From Mesorhizobium sp. B2-1-8 (lineage in GTDB: Bacteria; Pseudomonadota; Alphaproteobacteria; Rhizobiales; Rhizobiaceae), in NCBI RefSeq assembly GCF_006442545.2, contig NZ_CP083953.1:186001-250000 (forward strand): a stretch of 64,000 nucleotides of DNA, given 5' to 3'. The first letter of the stretch is position 1; the number at the start of each line of letters is the position of its first letter. The translations under genes and the position numbers were made by a program. Positions 53,535-62,906 of the stretch are shown here, piece after piece. The notes under the pieces are model-generated. The model searched no databases, was not told the DNA's origin, and worked only from the letters and a program-made list of their open reading frames with translations.

Positions 53535-54788
53535 TCACGTGGCACCTCCGGTCAGCAATCCGTTCAGCGCCGCCAGAGCGGCCGCATCGGACGTCGCGCC
53601 ATCGGCAAACCCGCCGATCGATTCAACGGTCAGTGGCCGAGACGCCGTCAGACGGGCCGCGAGATTGGCCGACACGCCTTGCTCCAGCACCACATGCCTC
53701 GCCTGGCCCGGCGGCAGCGCGTTGAACCAGCGGTAACCGGCGACACGGCGCGCCGCCGGACAGACCTCGCCCCACAGCCTGACGCGCGAAATGCCGCCGT
53801 CGGGATAGGCGTCGAGCCTGACATGCGAGACGATCGTGTTGTTGGTGGGCAACCCGAAGACATGGCGCGTATCAGGCTGAAGCGGCCGCCGCGACAGCAG
53901 CGGTGTCCAGTGGTCGGCACTTGGCATCGCCTCGCCAATGGCGCCGGACAGCCCGGCTTCGGCCGAGGCGTTGTACTTGAAATGCGCGGTATCGATCTCG
54001 ACCAGCCTTATCTTGCCGGGCAGAGCGAGGCGGATGACAGCGTGGTCGTTGCCGTCGTCACGGCGGCGACGGGTCTCCCAGCCATCGCCCATGTTGCGCG
54101 CCTTGTCCGGTCGGTTGAGCATCGCGGCGGACGTATAGAAGCCGTCGCTGCTCGTCACCACCTGGCCGCCATGATCCTGGCTGGCGAGGTCGATGGTCAG
54201 GCGATCGAACAGGCGCGGGTCCGGCACGACATGTCCATGGACGCGCAGCCTGGCAATGCCGCCGTCCGGGAAGGCGGACAAACGGACATGGGTGAAGCGG
54301 CGGCGGTCGGACACCTCGAAGCGGTTGTGTGTATCGCCCTTGAGCGGCGCGCGCGGCACAATCTCGATCCATTCGGTGTCGAGGGTCTGCAACGCCTTCG
54401 GGCCTGGATAGCCTTCGACACCGCAGGCCTCGATCCGGCACGTGGTCGGGAAGTTGCCGGTGAAGAAGGAGGTGTCGACATCGATGGCGCTGATGGTGCC
54501 TGCCGCGCCCAGCCGGATCAACGCCCAGTCATGGCCAGGCCCTCGCCGTCGCTTGGTCTCCCAGCCATCGACAATCTCGCCGCGCGGACCGTAATTGCCG
54601 GGCACGAAGGCCGACGGCGTTGGCGTCAACAGGCTTTCCTTCTCACCGAAGGATTCATCGCTGGCGGCAAGCACGCTGCCGCCCAGCCATCGCGATGCGA
54701 GATCGACCTCTGCCGCGAAATCTTCCCGCAGCTCTGGCATCGCATAGGCGTCTTGAGCCTCGCCCGGGGTCTTGTCGATCACGTTCAT
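53535..54788 (-). CDS. alc: Allantoicase
   Basis: The protein has 417 residues with the two tandem allantoicase repeats. The first includes GEIVDGWETKRRRGPGHDWALIRLG and FPTTCRIEAC; the second includes NMGDGWETRRRRDDGNDHAVIRL and FPDGGI/YPDGGISRVRLWGEV. Each peptide is part of a continuous repeat of about 150 residues. It hydrolyses allantoate to ureidoglycolate and urea. The last 65 or so residues (RWFNALPPGQARHVVLEQG onward) extend beyond the usual 340-residue enzyme and resemble a shortened OHCU-decarboxylase-like tail, but weakly. It is coupled to the racemase gene by an ATGA overlap. Confidence 0.9.
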   Translation of the reverse strand: MNVIDKTPGEAQDAYAMPELREDFAAEVDLASRWLGGSVLAASDESFGEKESLLTPTPSAFVPGNYGPRGEIVDGWETKRRRGPGHDWALIRLGAAGTISAIDVDTSFFTGNFPTTCRIEACGVEGYPGPKALQTLDTEWIEIVPRAPLKGDTHNRFEVSDRRRFTHVRLSAFPDGGIARLRVHGHVVPDPRLFDRLTIDLASQDHGGQVVTSSDGFYTSAAMLNRPDKARNMGDGWETRRRRDDGNDHAVIRLALPGKIRLVEIDTAHFKYNASAEAGLSGAIGEAMPSADHWTPLLSRRPLQPDTRHVFGLPTNNTIVSHVRLDAYPDGGISRVRLWGEVCPAARRVAGYRWFNALPPGQARHVVLEQGVSANLAARLTASRPLTVESIGGFADGATSDAAALAALNGLLTGGAT

Positions 54789-55564
54789 CGCCGGCCTCCC
54801 GCGCGCAGCGCCAGACCGACCGGCCGCGCCTTGAGCCGCAGCGCCTCGGACAGCGGCCAGCCGGAAATCTGCTTGGGGTCCGGCCGGGCGTAGGTTGAGA
54901 CCTTGCTGGTCTTCAGCCCGAGGCCAACGACTGCCTCGGCTAGCCGAACGGCGGCGGCGACACCGTCAATGACAGGCACGCCAAGTTCGGTGGTGATCAT
55001 CTCCTCCAGGCCGGCCATGCCGGCGCAGCCGAGGCAGATCACTTCGGCATGGTCCACTTCCACGGCCTTACGCGCCTCGTCGACGATCGCGCGCATGGCG
55101 GCCGCCGGATTCTGGTCGACTTCAAGCGTGCTCATGCCATTGGCCCGCACCGAGGCGCAGCGGTCGGCAAGGCCGGAGAGCCGTAGCCGGTCCTCGATCG
55201 GCGGCACCGAGCGCTGCAAGGTGGTGACGACCGAATAGCTGCGGCCGATCATCATCGCTATATGGGCGGACGCTTCGCAGATCTCGAACACCGGCTCGTC
55301 GATAAGCTCCTGCAGCCCATCGCGGCCATGCTCGCCGAAGCCGGCCATGACCACCGCGTCAAACGGCTCATCATAGGCAAGCACACGGTCCATGACGGCG
55401 ACCGCCGAAATATAGCTCTCGAAATTGCAGTCCACGGCCTCGGGGCCGAAGAACGGTGTCAGCGTGATGATATCGGTGCCGGCGGAGGCGGCGGCCTTGG
55501 CGGCGACGTCGATGACATCGGACATGGACTGGCTGGTGTTGACGTTGACGACGAGGATCTTCAT
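54785..55564 (-). CDS. Asp/Glu/hydantoin racemase-family protein (allantoin racemase-like)
   Basis: This 259-residue protein has the two catalytic cysteine regions of the family: the first near FGPEAVDCNFES (about residue 48) and the second in VICLGCAGMAGLEE (about 177). VVMAGFGEHGRDGLQEL lies between. Members interconvert enantiomers of hydantoins, and HpxA-type enzymes racemise allantoin. Its place between allantoinase and allantoicase genes supports allantoin racemase, which would let a stereospecific allantoinase use both forms. Confidence 0.8.
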   Translation of the reverse strand: MKILVVNVNTSQSMSDVIDVAAKAAASAGTDIITLTPFFGPEAVDCNFESYISAVAVMDRVLAYDEPFDAVVMAGFGEHGRDGLQELIDEPVFEICEASAHIAMMIGRSYSVVTTLQRSVPPIEDRLRLSGLADRCASVRANGMSTLEVDQNPAAAMRAIVDEARKAVEVDHAEVICLGCAGMAGLEEMITTELGVPVIDGVAAAVRLAEAVVGLGLKTSKVSTYARPDPKQISGWPLSEALRLKARPVGLALRAGGRR

Positions 55565-55565
55565 T

Positions 55566-56939
55566 TCAGGCGCTCCTTCTCAATTCTTGGGGCTGGGCAG
55601 CTGATGCGTCCTTTGCGATCAGCGCGCCGCGCGGCCGGCCAAACAGATCGATGCGGTGGCCGCGCAGGAAAGTCTCCTGCACGACGCCTCTCAGCGGCCT
55701 GCCGGCATAGGGCGTGATAGGATGGCGATGATGCAGGCTCGCCGCATCCACGACGAACTCGGCATCGGGTGAGAACACGGCGAAATCGGCGTCGCAGCCG
55801 GGCGCGATGCGGCCCTTGTGCGAAAGCCCGGCAAGGGCAGCGGGGCGCTCGGCCATCCAGCGCACAACCTCGACCAGCGAAAGGCCGCGCTGGTGCGCCT
55901 CGCTCCAGACCAGCGACAGGCCGAGCTGCAGCGAGGAGATGCCGCCCCAGGCGGTGCCAAAATCACCTGACACCGGCTCCTTCATCGCGGGCGTGCAAGG
56001 AGAATGATCCGAGACGATCATGCTGAGCGTGCCCTCGGCAACTCCGGCCCAGAGCTTCTCGCGGTTAGCCGCTTCGCGGACCGGCGGGCCAACCTTGGCG
56101 GCGGTCTCGCCGTCGCCGATCGCCTCGGCCGAAAGCGTGAGGTAGTGCGGGCAGGTCTCGACGCTGAGCTTAACGCCGTCTGCGATGGCCGAGGCAAGCA
56201 TAGGCAGCGCGTCGGCGCTGGACAGGTGCAAAATGTGCGCGCGGGCGCCGCTGGCGCGCGCTGCCTCGATGACCTCGGCGATCGCCAGGTTCTCGATGCC
56301 CTTTGGGCGCGAGGCTAGATAGTCGACATAGCGGCGCGTATGAAGATCGGGCATGGAGGCCATCGCCTCTGCGCTCTCGGCGTGGACGATAAAGAGCGAG
56401 CCGAGCCCGGCCACCACATCCATCACCTTTCGCATATGTTGAGGCGTGATGCCGGGAAAATCCTCGGTGCCGGTGTCGCAGAGGAAGGACTTGAAGCCGA
56501 ACACACCCTCGGCATGCAGCTTCGGCAGATCGGCAAGATTCGACGGGATGGCGCCGCCCCAGAACCCGACGTCGACATGGCACTGGCCTTCGGCGGCGGC
56601 GCGCTTGGCGGCGAGTGCGTCGAGTGTCACCGTCGTCGGAACGCTGTCCAGCGGCATGTCGATCAGGGTGGTGATGCCGCCGGCTGCTGCCGCGCGGGTC
56701 GCTGTCAAAAAGCCTTCCCATTTGGTGTTGCCAGGCTCGCAGATATGGACGTGGCTGTCGACGAGCCCAGGCAAGAGCACGGTGTCGAGATCGAGCCTGG
56801 CCGTTTCCTTGGCGTTGGCGGGGGCGTCGAGCGCTCCGATGCTGACGATCCTCCCGCCGGCAACGCCGACCGAGACGGCGCGCTCGCCATCAGGGAGGAC
56901 GGCACGCGGTGCCCGGATGATGAGATCGAGGGATGTCAT
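55566..56939 (-). CDS. allB: Allantoinase (cyclic amidohydrolase)
   Basis: This 457-residue protein has the metal-binding VDSHVHICEPG, GGITTLIDMPLDS, GFKSFLCDTGTEDFP with the lysine that becomes carboxylated, FIVHAESAEAM, HILHLSSADALP and IVSDHSPCTPAMK. It opens the hydantoin ring of allantoin to allantoate. The gene is followed one base later by the racemase gene, and starts 102 bases after the permease stop. Length is normal. Confidence 0.9.
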   Translation of the reverse strand: MTSLDLIIRAPRAVLPDGERAVSVGVAGGRIVSIGALDAPANAKETARLDLDTVLLPGLVDSHVHICEPGNTKWEGFLTATRAAAAGGITTLIDMPLDSVPTTVTLDALAAKRAAAEGQCHVDVGFWGGAIPSNLADLPKLHAEGVFGFKSFLCDTGTEDFPGITPQHMRKVMDVVAGLGSLFIVHAESAEAMASMPDLHTRRYVDYLASRPKGIENLAIAEVIEAARASGARAHILHLSSADALPMLASAIADGVKLSVETCPHYLTLSAEAIGDGETAAKVGPPVREAANREKLWAGVAEGTLSMIVSDHSPCTPAMKEPVSGDFGTAWGGISSLQLGLSLVWSEAHQRGLSLVEVVRWMAERPAALAGLSHKGRIAPGCDADFAVFSPDAEFVVDAASLHHRHPITPYAGRPLRGVVQETFLRGHRIDLFGRPRGALIAKDASAAQPQELRRSA

Positions 56940-57041
56940 GGCAATTCCTCCCCGCGCGGCCTACCGCGACGAACTTTGGAATGTGGGGCTTTAGGACCGT
57001 TGTCCGGAGGCCAGTCGCGGCCTCCGGATAGTCACGCCTAC

Positions 57042-58496
57042 TCAGATGCTGGCGAAGCCGAGCAGCGCCTTCACGTTCGCGCGCTTGTGGACGAGTGTCA
57101 CGCCGATCAGATAGACGACCGCGCCGGTCAGCCAGGACTGCAGCGCCGGGAAGCCGACATAGTCGCTGTTGAGCATCGGGATCAGGCCCGCTGTGTAGAC
57201 GCCGACCAGCGTTCCGGCAGCGAGCGCGATGACGCCCGGCCAGTTGGCGATGCCAAGCTCGCTCCAGTTGGCGACGCGGAACATCGGCCGCTTGATGCCG
57301 AACAGCCATGGCAGCAGGAACAGGTCGATGGCCATGATCGTGCTGGCCACAGGCACGGTCGTCGAGCCGATGCTGGTTGTCAGGTTGAACGTGTCCTGCA
57401 GGTTAGGCAGGTAGAAGGTCAGCACCGAGGCGATCAGGCCAAGGCCAACGACCGTGTACTGGCGCTTCCAGCCGCGGATACCAGAAAGGACGTTCTGCGC
57501 GCCATTGACAGCGATATAGAGGTTGCCATCCTGCACCGCCCATTGGTTGATGACGATGACGATGATGCCGAGCAGCGCGCTGCCGAACATGGTGAAGTTG
57601 ACGAAATAGCTGATGCTCGGGCCGAAATCCGGCTGGTTGGACAAGGCGGCGATCATATACCCCATGACTGGGAACAAGAGCGCACCGACCAGGTACGAAA
57701 TGACGATGGTCGGGATATTCCACCACGCGGCGCGGCCTGCCGTCGCATAGCGGAAGAAGTCCGGCTCGTTGCCCCAGGTCGATAAACCGACCATGCTGCC
57801 AATGACCATGATCATCCCGGTTTTCGAATCGACATGCGGCACCGCCGCCAGCACGCTGCTGGATACGGTGGTGAAGGCCAGGATGGTGGCGAAGATTCCC
57901 CACACCAGGATCACCGGCACGGCAACGAACTGGGCGAAGCGTTGCACGCCCTCGAAACCGAAATAGGTGTTGATGATCATGACGATGGCCAGGAGCGCGG
58001 TGATGGCGCCGACCGCCGGCACCGTCATCAGCCCGCCGGCGATGTCGATGATGAACTTCACTGTGAACAGGTAAAAGGCCATGCCGTTGACAATCAAGAG
58101 CAGCGAGACCAGGCCGCTACCGATGGTGCCGAAGATGCTGCGCGCCATGACCGAATGGGTCTGGCCGGTGACGGCGCCGGCATTGGCGGAGCCGATGCAG
58201 TAGAGGCTCATCACGGCGGCCGCTATCAGCATCGCCACCGTCAGTTCGGAAAGGGTAAGACCTTGGAACCGGGCGCCGTAGCCGACGAGCACGGTGCCGA
58301 ACACTGCCTGCATGGACAGGAACTGAGCCAGCATGCGGAAGTTCGAGCGCCGCTTGGCTTGCGGCACGACGGATTCAGTGTAGTCGGCAATGTCCGTCTC
58401 GGTGACGGACAGGATGGTCTCGACGCCGTCAGCAACTGCTGGCTCAGCGTCGTTCGGCAACGATTGCCGTGGCGATGTCGGAGTTTGCAAGGTCAT
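57042..58496 (-). CDS. NCS1-family permease (allantoin / purine type)
   Basis: This 484-residue protein has about twelve hydrophobic segments. It shows NCS1 features such as GSANAGAVTGQTHSVMARSIFG after the first helices, VGLSTWGNEPDFFRYA and VVINQWAVQDGNLYIAVNG in the later half. NCS1 carriers import nucleobases, hydantoins or allantoin with a cation. As first gene of an allantoin operon it most likely brings in allantoin. Its start is 174 bases from the LysR gene stop, with a palindromic site between. Confidence 0.85.
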   Translation of the reverse strand: MTLQTPTSPRQSLPNDAEPAVADGVETILSVTETDIADYTESVVPQAKRRSNFRMLAQFLSMQAVFGTVLVGYGARFQGLTLSELTVAMLIAAAVMSLYCIGSANAGAVTGQTHSVMARSIFGTIGSGLVSLLLIVNGMAFYLFTVKFIIDIAGGLMTVPAVGAITALLAIVMIINTYFGFEGVQRFAQFVAVPVILVWGIFATILAFTTVSSSVLAAVPHVDSKTGMIMVIGSMVGLSTWGNEPDFFRYATAGRAAWWNIPTIVISYLVGALLFPVMGYMIAALSNQPDFGPSISYFVNFTMFGSALLGIIVIVINQWAVQDGNLYIAVNGAQNVLSGIRGWKRQYTVVGLGLIASVLTFYLPNLQDTFNLTTSIGSTTVPVASTIMAIDLFLLPWLFGIKRPMFRVANWSELGIANWPGVIALAAGTLVGVYTAGLIPMLNSDYVGFPALQSWLTGAVVYLIGVTLVHKRANVKALLGFASI

Positions 58497-58645
58497 CTAA
58501 ATATCCCCTTTGCGAGGTTGTTCCCCTGGTCGACACGCTGCTCGCGCCTTGCCTTAACGGCAGCATCAACGAGACCGATGCGATGTCGCCATGCTTGACC
58601 TTGGAACGCCCGTTCTTCGGCAACAACGCCCAAAGAACGAACGTG

Positions 58646-58668
58646 ATGCATTAATCAGATCAATGCAT
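58646..58668. promoter_or_regulatory. Candidate LysR-type operator
   Basis: A dyad ATGCATT-N9-AATGCAT lies just after the LysR stop and about 150 bases before the permease start. It contains a T-N11-A core as in LysR boxes. No T-run follows, so it is not a typical terminator. Confidence 0.5.
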
Positions 58669-58670
58669 CT

Positions 58671-59609
58671 TCACGCCAGCCGTGTCTGGTCGACCATCTC
58701 GGCGAGAAACAGCTCTCGCGCCGTGTGGGATGGGCTTTGCGGATCGGTGACCACGAACATGTTGTTGCGCGGCACGTCGGCACCCGTAAGCAGCGGCCAT
58801 AGCCGCCCGGCATCGACATCGGGCTGGGCGTAGCCCTCCGGAAGGAAGCAGAGGCCGATGCCGAGCACCGCGAGCCGCTTGGCCTCCTCCAGATGGTCCG
58901 ACATGCCGGCGATGTTGCGGCCAAGGCCGTGCTCCAACCGGAACTGGGTGAGTTCGTCACCCTCGTCAGCGCCGGTGAGCACGAAGGTTTCGTTCGCCAG
59001 ATCGGCCGGATCGGCAACGCGCTTGCCGAAGAGCCGGTGCGGGCGACCGCAATAGGGCCGGTGAACCTCGGTGAACAGATGCAGATAGGCAAGCTCGGCG
59101 CGTTTGACCCGCGACGGCGAAATGCCGACATCGATCCTGTGCTGGATCAGTGAATTGACCACCTCGGTCCAAGCTGCAACCTCGACGATGAGTTCGACGG
59201 CGGGATATTTGGCATGGAACGCAGCGATCGCTTCGTCGAGCGGCGGGGCAACGAGATTACTGACCAGCATGACCCGCAGGTGACCGCGAATTTCGGCCTT
59301 GATGTCGGACAACCGGGCGGGGATTTCGCGGATCGCGCCGGTAAATTCCCGACAGCTCTCGGACAGAATGCGCCCCTCCTCGGTCAGCTCGAAGCCGCCC
59401 GGGCCGCGATGGCATAGCTTCACACCCAGCCGCTCCTCCAGCCGCCGCAGAGCGAGGCTCAACGCCGGCTGCTTGCGGTTGAGCTCCTGCGCCGCTTTGG
59501 TGACGCTGTGGGCAATAGCTATCTCATGGAAGAATTTGAGCAGGTTCCAGTCAAGATTTCTGGCAAACTGCAGGTCCCGCACCGTCGCATCCGCTTGCTT
59601 GCGCCCCAA
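58671..59609 (-). CDS. LysR-family transcriptional regulator
   Basis: This 312-residue protein has the N-terminal helix-turn-helix LKFFHEIAIAHSVTKAAQEL followed by NRKQPALSLALRRLEERLGV. A periplasmic-binding-like effector domain follows from about residue 110 (GHLRVMLVSNLVAPPLDEAI, VDVGISPS). It is on the same strand and directly upstream of the allantoin operon, which it probably activates in response to allantoin or a product. No other target is visible. Confidence 0.9.
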   Translation of the reverse strand: MGRKQADATVRDLQFARNLDWNLLKFFHEIAIAHSVTKAAQELNRKQPALSLALRRLEERLGVKLCHRGPGGFELTEEGRILSESCREFTGAIREIPARLSDIKAEIRGHLRVMLVSNLVAPPLDEAIAAFHAKYPAVELIVEVAAWTEVVNSLIQHRIDVGISPSRVKRAELAYLHLFTEVHRPYCGRPHRLFGKRVADPADLANETFVLTGADEGDELTQFRLEHGLGRNIAGMSDHLEEAKRLAVLGIGLCFLPEGYAQPDVDAGRLWPLLTGADVPRNNMFVVTDPQSPSHTARELFLAEMVDQTRLA

Positions 59610-60292
59610 TGGCTTGCCCCTTGATGTTTAGCTGTCGCGCCTTCAGCCAACCTTTTTCACGCCGACGTCCTTTGCAAGCACACCCGAAAGGGCGGACTAG
59701 AACCTACGCCAGTTTAAGGGTTGAAATGGAAGGCGGCAACGCATCGAAGTTGCGGCGCGTCACGGGCGATCGGGAGACTCGACGGACTGGTGCGAGGTAG
59801 TCGGCCCACGGTCGTCCAACCAGTCCAACTCGGCCAAGGGAGGTTAGTTAGTTCGGAAGAGAGGGCTCACATCACGAATTGGAAATCTTTGTGCCGATTT
59901 TGACCCACTGTCTGCAGCGGGTCAGTCCAGACACCGGCCGACCTAAATGTCTGCTTTGGCAGGCCCAGTTCTTGAAAGCTGCCTAGCCGACTTCGTGAAG
60001 AGTTTCGGGCGCCGGCAGCGTACGAAAGTCCCCGAGGAAGGAACCCGCGGGCCACAGGTCGATGACTATGGAGATTTCGATCTGTAGCTGGTGTCGGCGA
60101 TGGCGCGACTGCCGCCAGGAAGTGCCGAGATGGATGCGGACAGGCCGCTTCGTTGCGCTTTCGCGCGATGTTGCCGGCTCGGCGCAGGTCCGGACGCGCG
60201 CCTTTCGGCGACGGTAGTCACCATGGACACGCGTGGATCCGTAGCCGGCGGCTGAGCGCCTGCAGCTGAAGGCTCGACCATGCCATGCCGGG
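59610..60292. other. Gene-free region between the LysR and IS91 genes
   Basis: This 683-base gap has no supported ORF. A TGACCC-N12-GGGTCA inverted repeat at 59901-59924 and its flanks recall ends or internal regions of IS21-like elements, so IS debris is likely. The last 200 bases adjoin the IS91-type gene and probably include the element's terminus. Confidence 0.4.
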
Positions 60293-61486
60293 TCATAGAG
60301 CGGTGTCCCGGTTCGTCGCCGTCGCATCTGGCGGTCCACGTGGCTGCTTCCATCGTTCGAACACCTCGATGACGATCATGCGCCCGCCACAGCAGGGGCA
60401 TGCCGGGCGGAAGTCGCCCGGTTCATCCGGGGTGTCGTCGTCGGATGGCCCAGCGACGTCCAGGAGCTCGCGGGCTCGCGCGAGACTGTCTTTGCGGGCG
60501 GAGCCGGCGAGCAGGCCGTAATGCCGGATACGGTGGAAGCCGCGCGGCAGGACATGGAGCAGGAAGCGGCGGATGAACTCGTCGACCGCGAGCGTCATTA
60601 CCTGTTGACGGTCGGCGCCGTCGCGTCGGTAATCCTTGTAGCGGAAGGTGACGCCGCTCTCGTCGAAGGCGATCAGGCGGCTGTTGGAGATCGCAACCCG
60701 GTGGGTGTAGCGCGATAGGTAGGCGAGCACCGCCTCCGGGCCGGCGAAGGGCGCCTTGGCGTAGACCACCCAGCGCTTCTTCCTGACGGGAGCAAGATGG
60801 CGCAGGAAGGCTTGGCGGTCGGTTAGGTGCGCCATCGATCCGAAGAAGCTGAGCCGGCCGGCGTCGTGCAGAGTGACCAGGCGGGTGAGGAATAGGCGGC
60901 GGAACAGCTTGCCGAGTACCCTCACCGGAAGCAGGAAGGCCGGCCGTGACGATACCCAGCGACTGCCGTCCGGCGCGATGCCGCCGCCGGGCACGATCAT
61001 GTGGACATGCGGATGGTGAGTCAGCGCGGAGCCCCAGGTGTGGAGGACGGCGGTGATGCCGATCCTGGCTCCGAGGTGCTTCGGATCGGCCGCAATGGTC
61101 AGCATCGTTTCCGATGCCGCCTTGAACAGCAGGTCATAGATTGTCGCCTTGTTGTGGAAGGCGATATCGGTGATCTCGGCCGGCAGCGCGAACACGACAT
61201 GGAAGTAGCCGACCGGCAGCAGGTCGGCCTGGCGCTCGGCCAACCATGTCCGCGCCGCTGCGCCTTGGCACTTCGGACAGTGCCGGTTGCGGCAGGAGTT
61301 GTAGGCGATCCGCCATTGGCCGCAGTCCTCGCAGGCCTCGACGTGACCGCCGAGGGCTGCGGTGCGGCAATGCTCAATCGCCGACATCACCTTGAGTTGG
61401 GCGAGGCTCAGATGACCTGCATGGGCGGCCCGGTAGGGTGGCCCAGCAGCACGGAAGATGTCGGCGACCTCGATCGAGGTGCGCAC
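60293..61486 (-). CDS. IS91-family transposase (HUH/Y1 type)
   Basis: This 397-residue protein has the N-terminal zinc-binding cysteines (CEDCGQWRIAYNSC...RHCPKCQ), the HUH metal motif HHPHVHMIVPGGG and the catalytic tyrosine in YLSRYTHRVAISN. These are the marks of IS91/IS801-type rolling-circle transposases. It starts 4 bases after the recombinase stop, so the two genes form one unit. Length is typical and the frame is intact. Confidence 0.92.
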   Translation of the reverse strand: MRTSIEVADIFRAAGPPYRAAHAGHLSLAQLKVMSAIEHCRTAALGGHVEACEDCGQWRIAYNSCRNRHCPKCQGAAARTWLAERQADLLPVGYFHVVFALPAEITDIAFHNKATIYDLLFKAASETMLTIAADPKHLGARIGITAVLHTWGSALTHHPHVHMIVPGGGIAPDGSRWVSSRPAFLLPVRVLGKLFRRLFLTRLVTLHDAGRLSFFGSMAHLTDRQAFLRHLAPVRKKRWVVYAKAPFAGPEAVLAYLSRYTHRVAISNSRLIAFDESGVTFRYKDYRRDGADRQQVMTLAVDEFIRRFLLHVLPRGFHRIRHYGLLAGSARKDSLARARELLDVAGPSDDDTPDEPGDFRPACPCCGGRMIVIEVFERWKQPRGPPDATATNRDTAL

Positions 61487-61489
61487 GGC

Positions 61490-62398
61490 TCAGCCGTCGG
61501 GCGAGGTCTCTCCCGGCTTGAACAGCCCGAGCTTGTCGAGCGGGCTCGTTACCGTTCTCACCGTCCGGGTCGCGACCTTGGCGTAGAGGGCGGTGTTGTT
61601 GAGCTTGGCGTGCCCGAGCAGAACTTGAATGATACGGATGTCGGTGCCGTCCTCCAGAAGATGGGTGGCGAAGCTGTGGCGCAGCGTGTGCGGCCCGACC
61701 CGCTTGGCGATGTCGGCGGCATGTGCCGCCTCGACGACGATGCGATAGAGCTGCCGCGTGCTGATCGGCTTCATCGCGTGCTGCCCCGGGAACAGCCAGC
61801 CGTCGCGGTGCATCACGCCCTGCTGCCGCCCGACCTTCCACCACTCACGCAGAAGCATGAGCAGATCGTCCGAGAGCATGGCGTTACGATACCGCCCGCC
61901 CTTGCCGCGCTCGACGCGCAGCAGCATGCGTTCGCTGTCGACATCGGCGACCTTGAGCATCGACACCTCCGCGACACGCAGGCCGGCGCCATAGGCGACC
62001 GAGAGCGCCGCCTGGTGCTTGAGGCAGGTGGTGGCGTTGAGCAACCGGGCAACCTCGTCGCGGCTCAGCACCACGGGCAGGTTACGCGGATGCGCCAGCC
62101 GGACGAGCCTGCGCGCCAAGTCGGGGCGGTCGAGCGTTTGGGTGAAGAAGAAGCGCAGCGCCGACACGATGCTGTTCATCGTCGGCACGGGAACGCCATC
62201 CTCCTGCTGCTCGATCTGGAACCGGCGCAGGTCGTCGGCGGTCGCCGTGTCCGGTGAACGCCCAAGGAATGTCGCCAGGCGTCCAATGTCGCGGAGATAG
62301 TTGCGCTGCGTCTCTCGTGAGAAACGCCGCATGTTCATGTCGTCGATCAGCCGCTGGCGCAGCGGGCTGATCGGTGCATCGAGAACGGGATGGTGCAT
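61490..62398 (-). CDS. Tyrosine recombinase associated with the IS91-type element
   Basis: This 302-residue integrase has a SAM-like N-terminal DNA-binding domain (MNMRRFSRETQRNYLRDIGRL). The catalytic set is Arg in YGAGLRVAEVSML, His-x-x-Arg in HTLRHSFATHLLEDG, His in VLLGHAKLNNT and Tyr in ALYAKV. Such recombinases accompany many IS91-like elements. It is not an island integrase, judging by its place directly before the transposase gene. Confidence 0.9.
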   Translation of the reverse strand: MHHPVLDAPISPLRQRLIDDMNMRRFSRETQRNYLRDIGRLATFLGRSPDTATADDLRRFQIEQQEDGVPVPTMNSIVSALRFFFTQTLDRPDLARRLVRLAHPRNLPVVLSRDEVARLLNATTCLKHQAALSVAYGAGLRVAEVSMLKVADVDSERMLLRVERGKGGRYRNAMLSDDLLMLLREWWKVGRQQGVMHRDGWLFPGQHAMKPISTRQLYRIVVEAAHAADIAKRVGPHTLRHSFATHLLEDGTDIRIIQVLLGHAKLNNTALYAKVATRTVRTVTSPLDKLGLFKPGETSPDG

Positions 62399-62906
62399 GG
62401 TCAGGCTCCTTGTTGAAGAAGCCCGTCATGCTCTGCCGCTGCCGGGCGACGCTCAATGCGAGCGCGACGCCCGGCCCGTAACCGCTACCTCAACCGTAGG
62501 CGCCCTCCCGCGCAGCGGGTTCGTTCTGCGGCCCCATCCCAGCCATTGGTAATGCTCACCGGAGCCGCGGAACGGAGCTAGCGCTATTGACCTCGAAAAC
62601 GGACCATGTTCGCCTTTTGTGCTCCGATTGGCGTGCTGAGAGACGGGCGGATTTGGTCATGGCAGGTCCTCGATCGTTGCTGGATGCTTGAAGCACTCCG
62701 GGCGTCAACTGCCGGCCCACGGCCTTCCCGCAGAAGAATGGCGCGGGGCGCACACTCTGTCGATGACAGATTCGCCGCCTGAGCAGAACCTCCGAAGAGT
62801 TGTCCTCAGCGCGAGGAACGAACCAAACTTCCATGCATTTAGCAGGGGCTGCGTTCGTACACTCTTTCTTCTGGGAGCTGGACCATTGTCATCCGGAGGC
62901 TACCTC
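62399..62906. other. Region between the IS91 unit and the sigma-factor gene
   Basis: About 500 bases. The segment 62548-62628 shares patchwork similarity with 46445-46530, probably an IS end. A candidate EcfG-type promoter is at 62815-62839. An open frame extends upstream of the sigma gene from 62688, but its first 73 codons show no family similarity. Confidence 0.45.
62815..62839 (+). promoter_or_regulatory. Candidate EcfG-dependent promoter
   Basis: GGAAC at 62815-62819 is separated by 16 bases from CATT at 62836-62839. The general-stress consensus of alphaproteobacteria is GGAAC-N16/17-CGTT, so there is one mismatch. It is 68 bases before the sigma gene, suggesting autoregulation. Confidence 0.45.

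Larger units (their letters stand above)
60293..62398 (-). mobile_element. IS91-type element (recombinase plus transposase)
   Basis: The two adjacent genes define the element's core. IS91 elements lack inverted repeats and target duplications, so the exact ends cannot be fixed from sequence alone. The origin-type end should lie beyond one gene border. Confidence 0.7.

Noticed and set aside
53523..54893. 456-codon plus-strand frame opposite allantoicase
   Set aside because: Antisense to an enzyme with conserved tandem repeats.
56340..57785. 481-codon plus-strand frame opposite allantoinase and permease
   Set aside because: Shadow frame; product rich in Asp/His/Arg without domains.
61001..62257. 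418-codon plus-strand frame opposite the IS91 genes
   Set aside because: Antisense to transposase and recombinase.
61490..62398. Island integrase for the tRNA att sites
   Set aside because: It is coupled with an IS91 transposase gene and lies far from either tRNA fragment.
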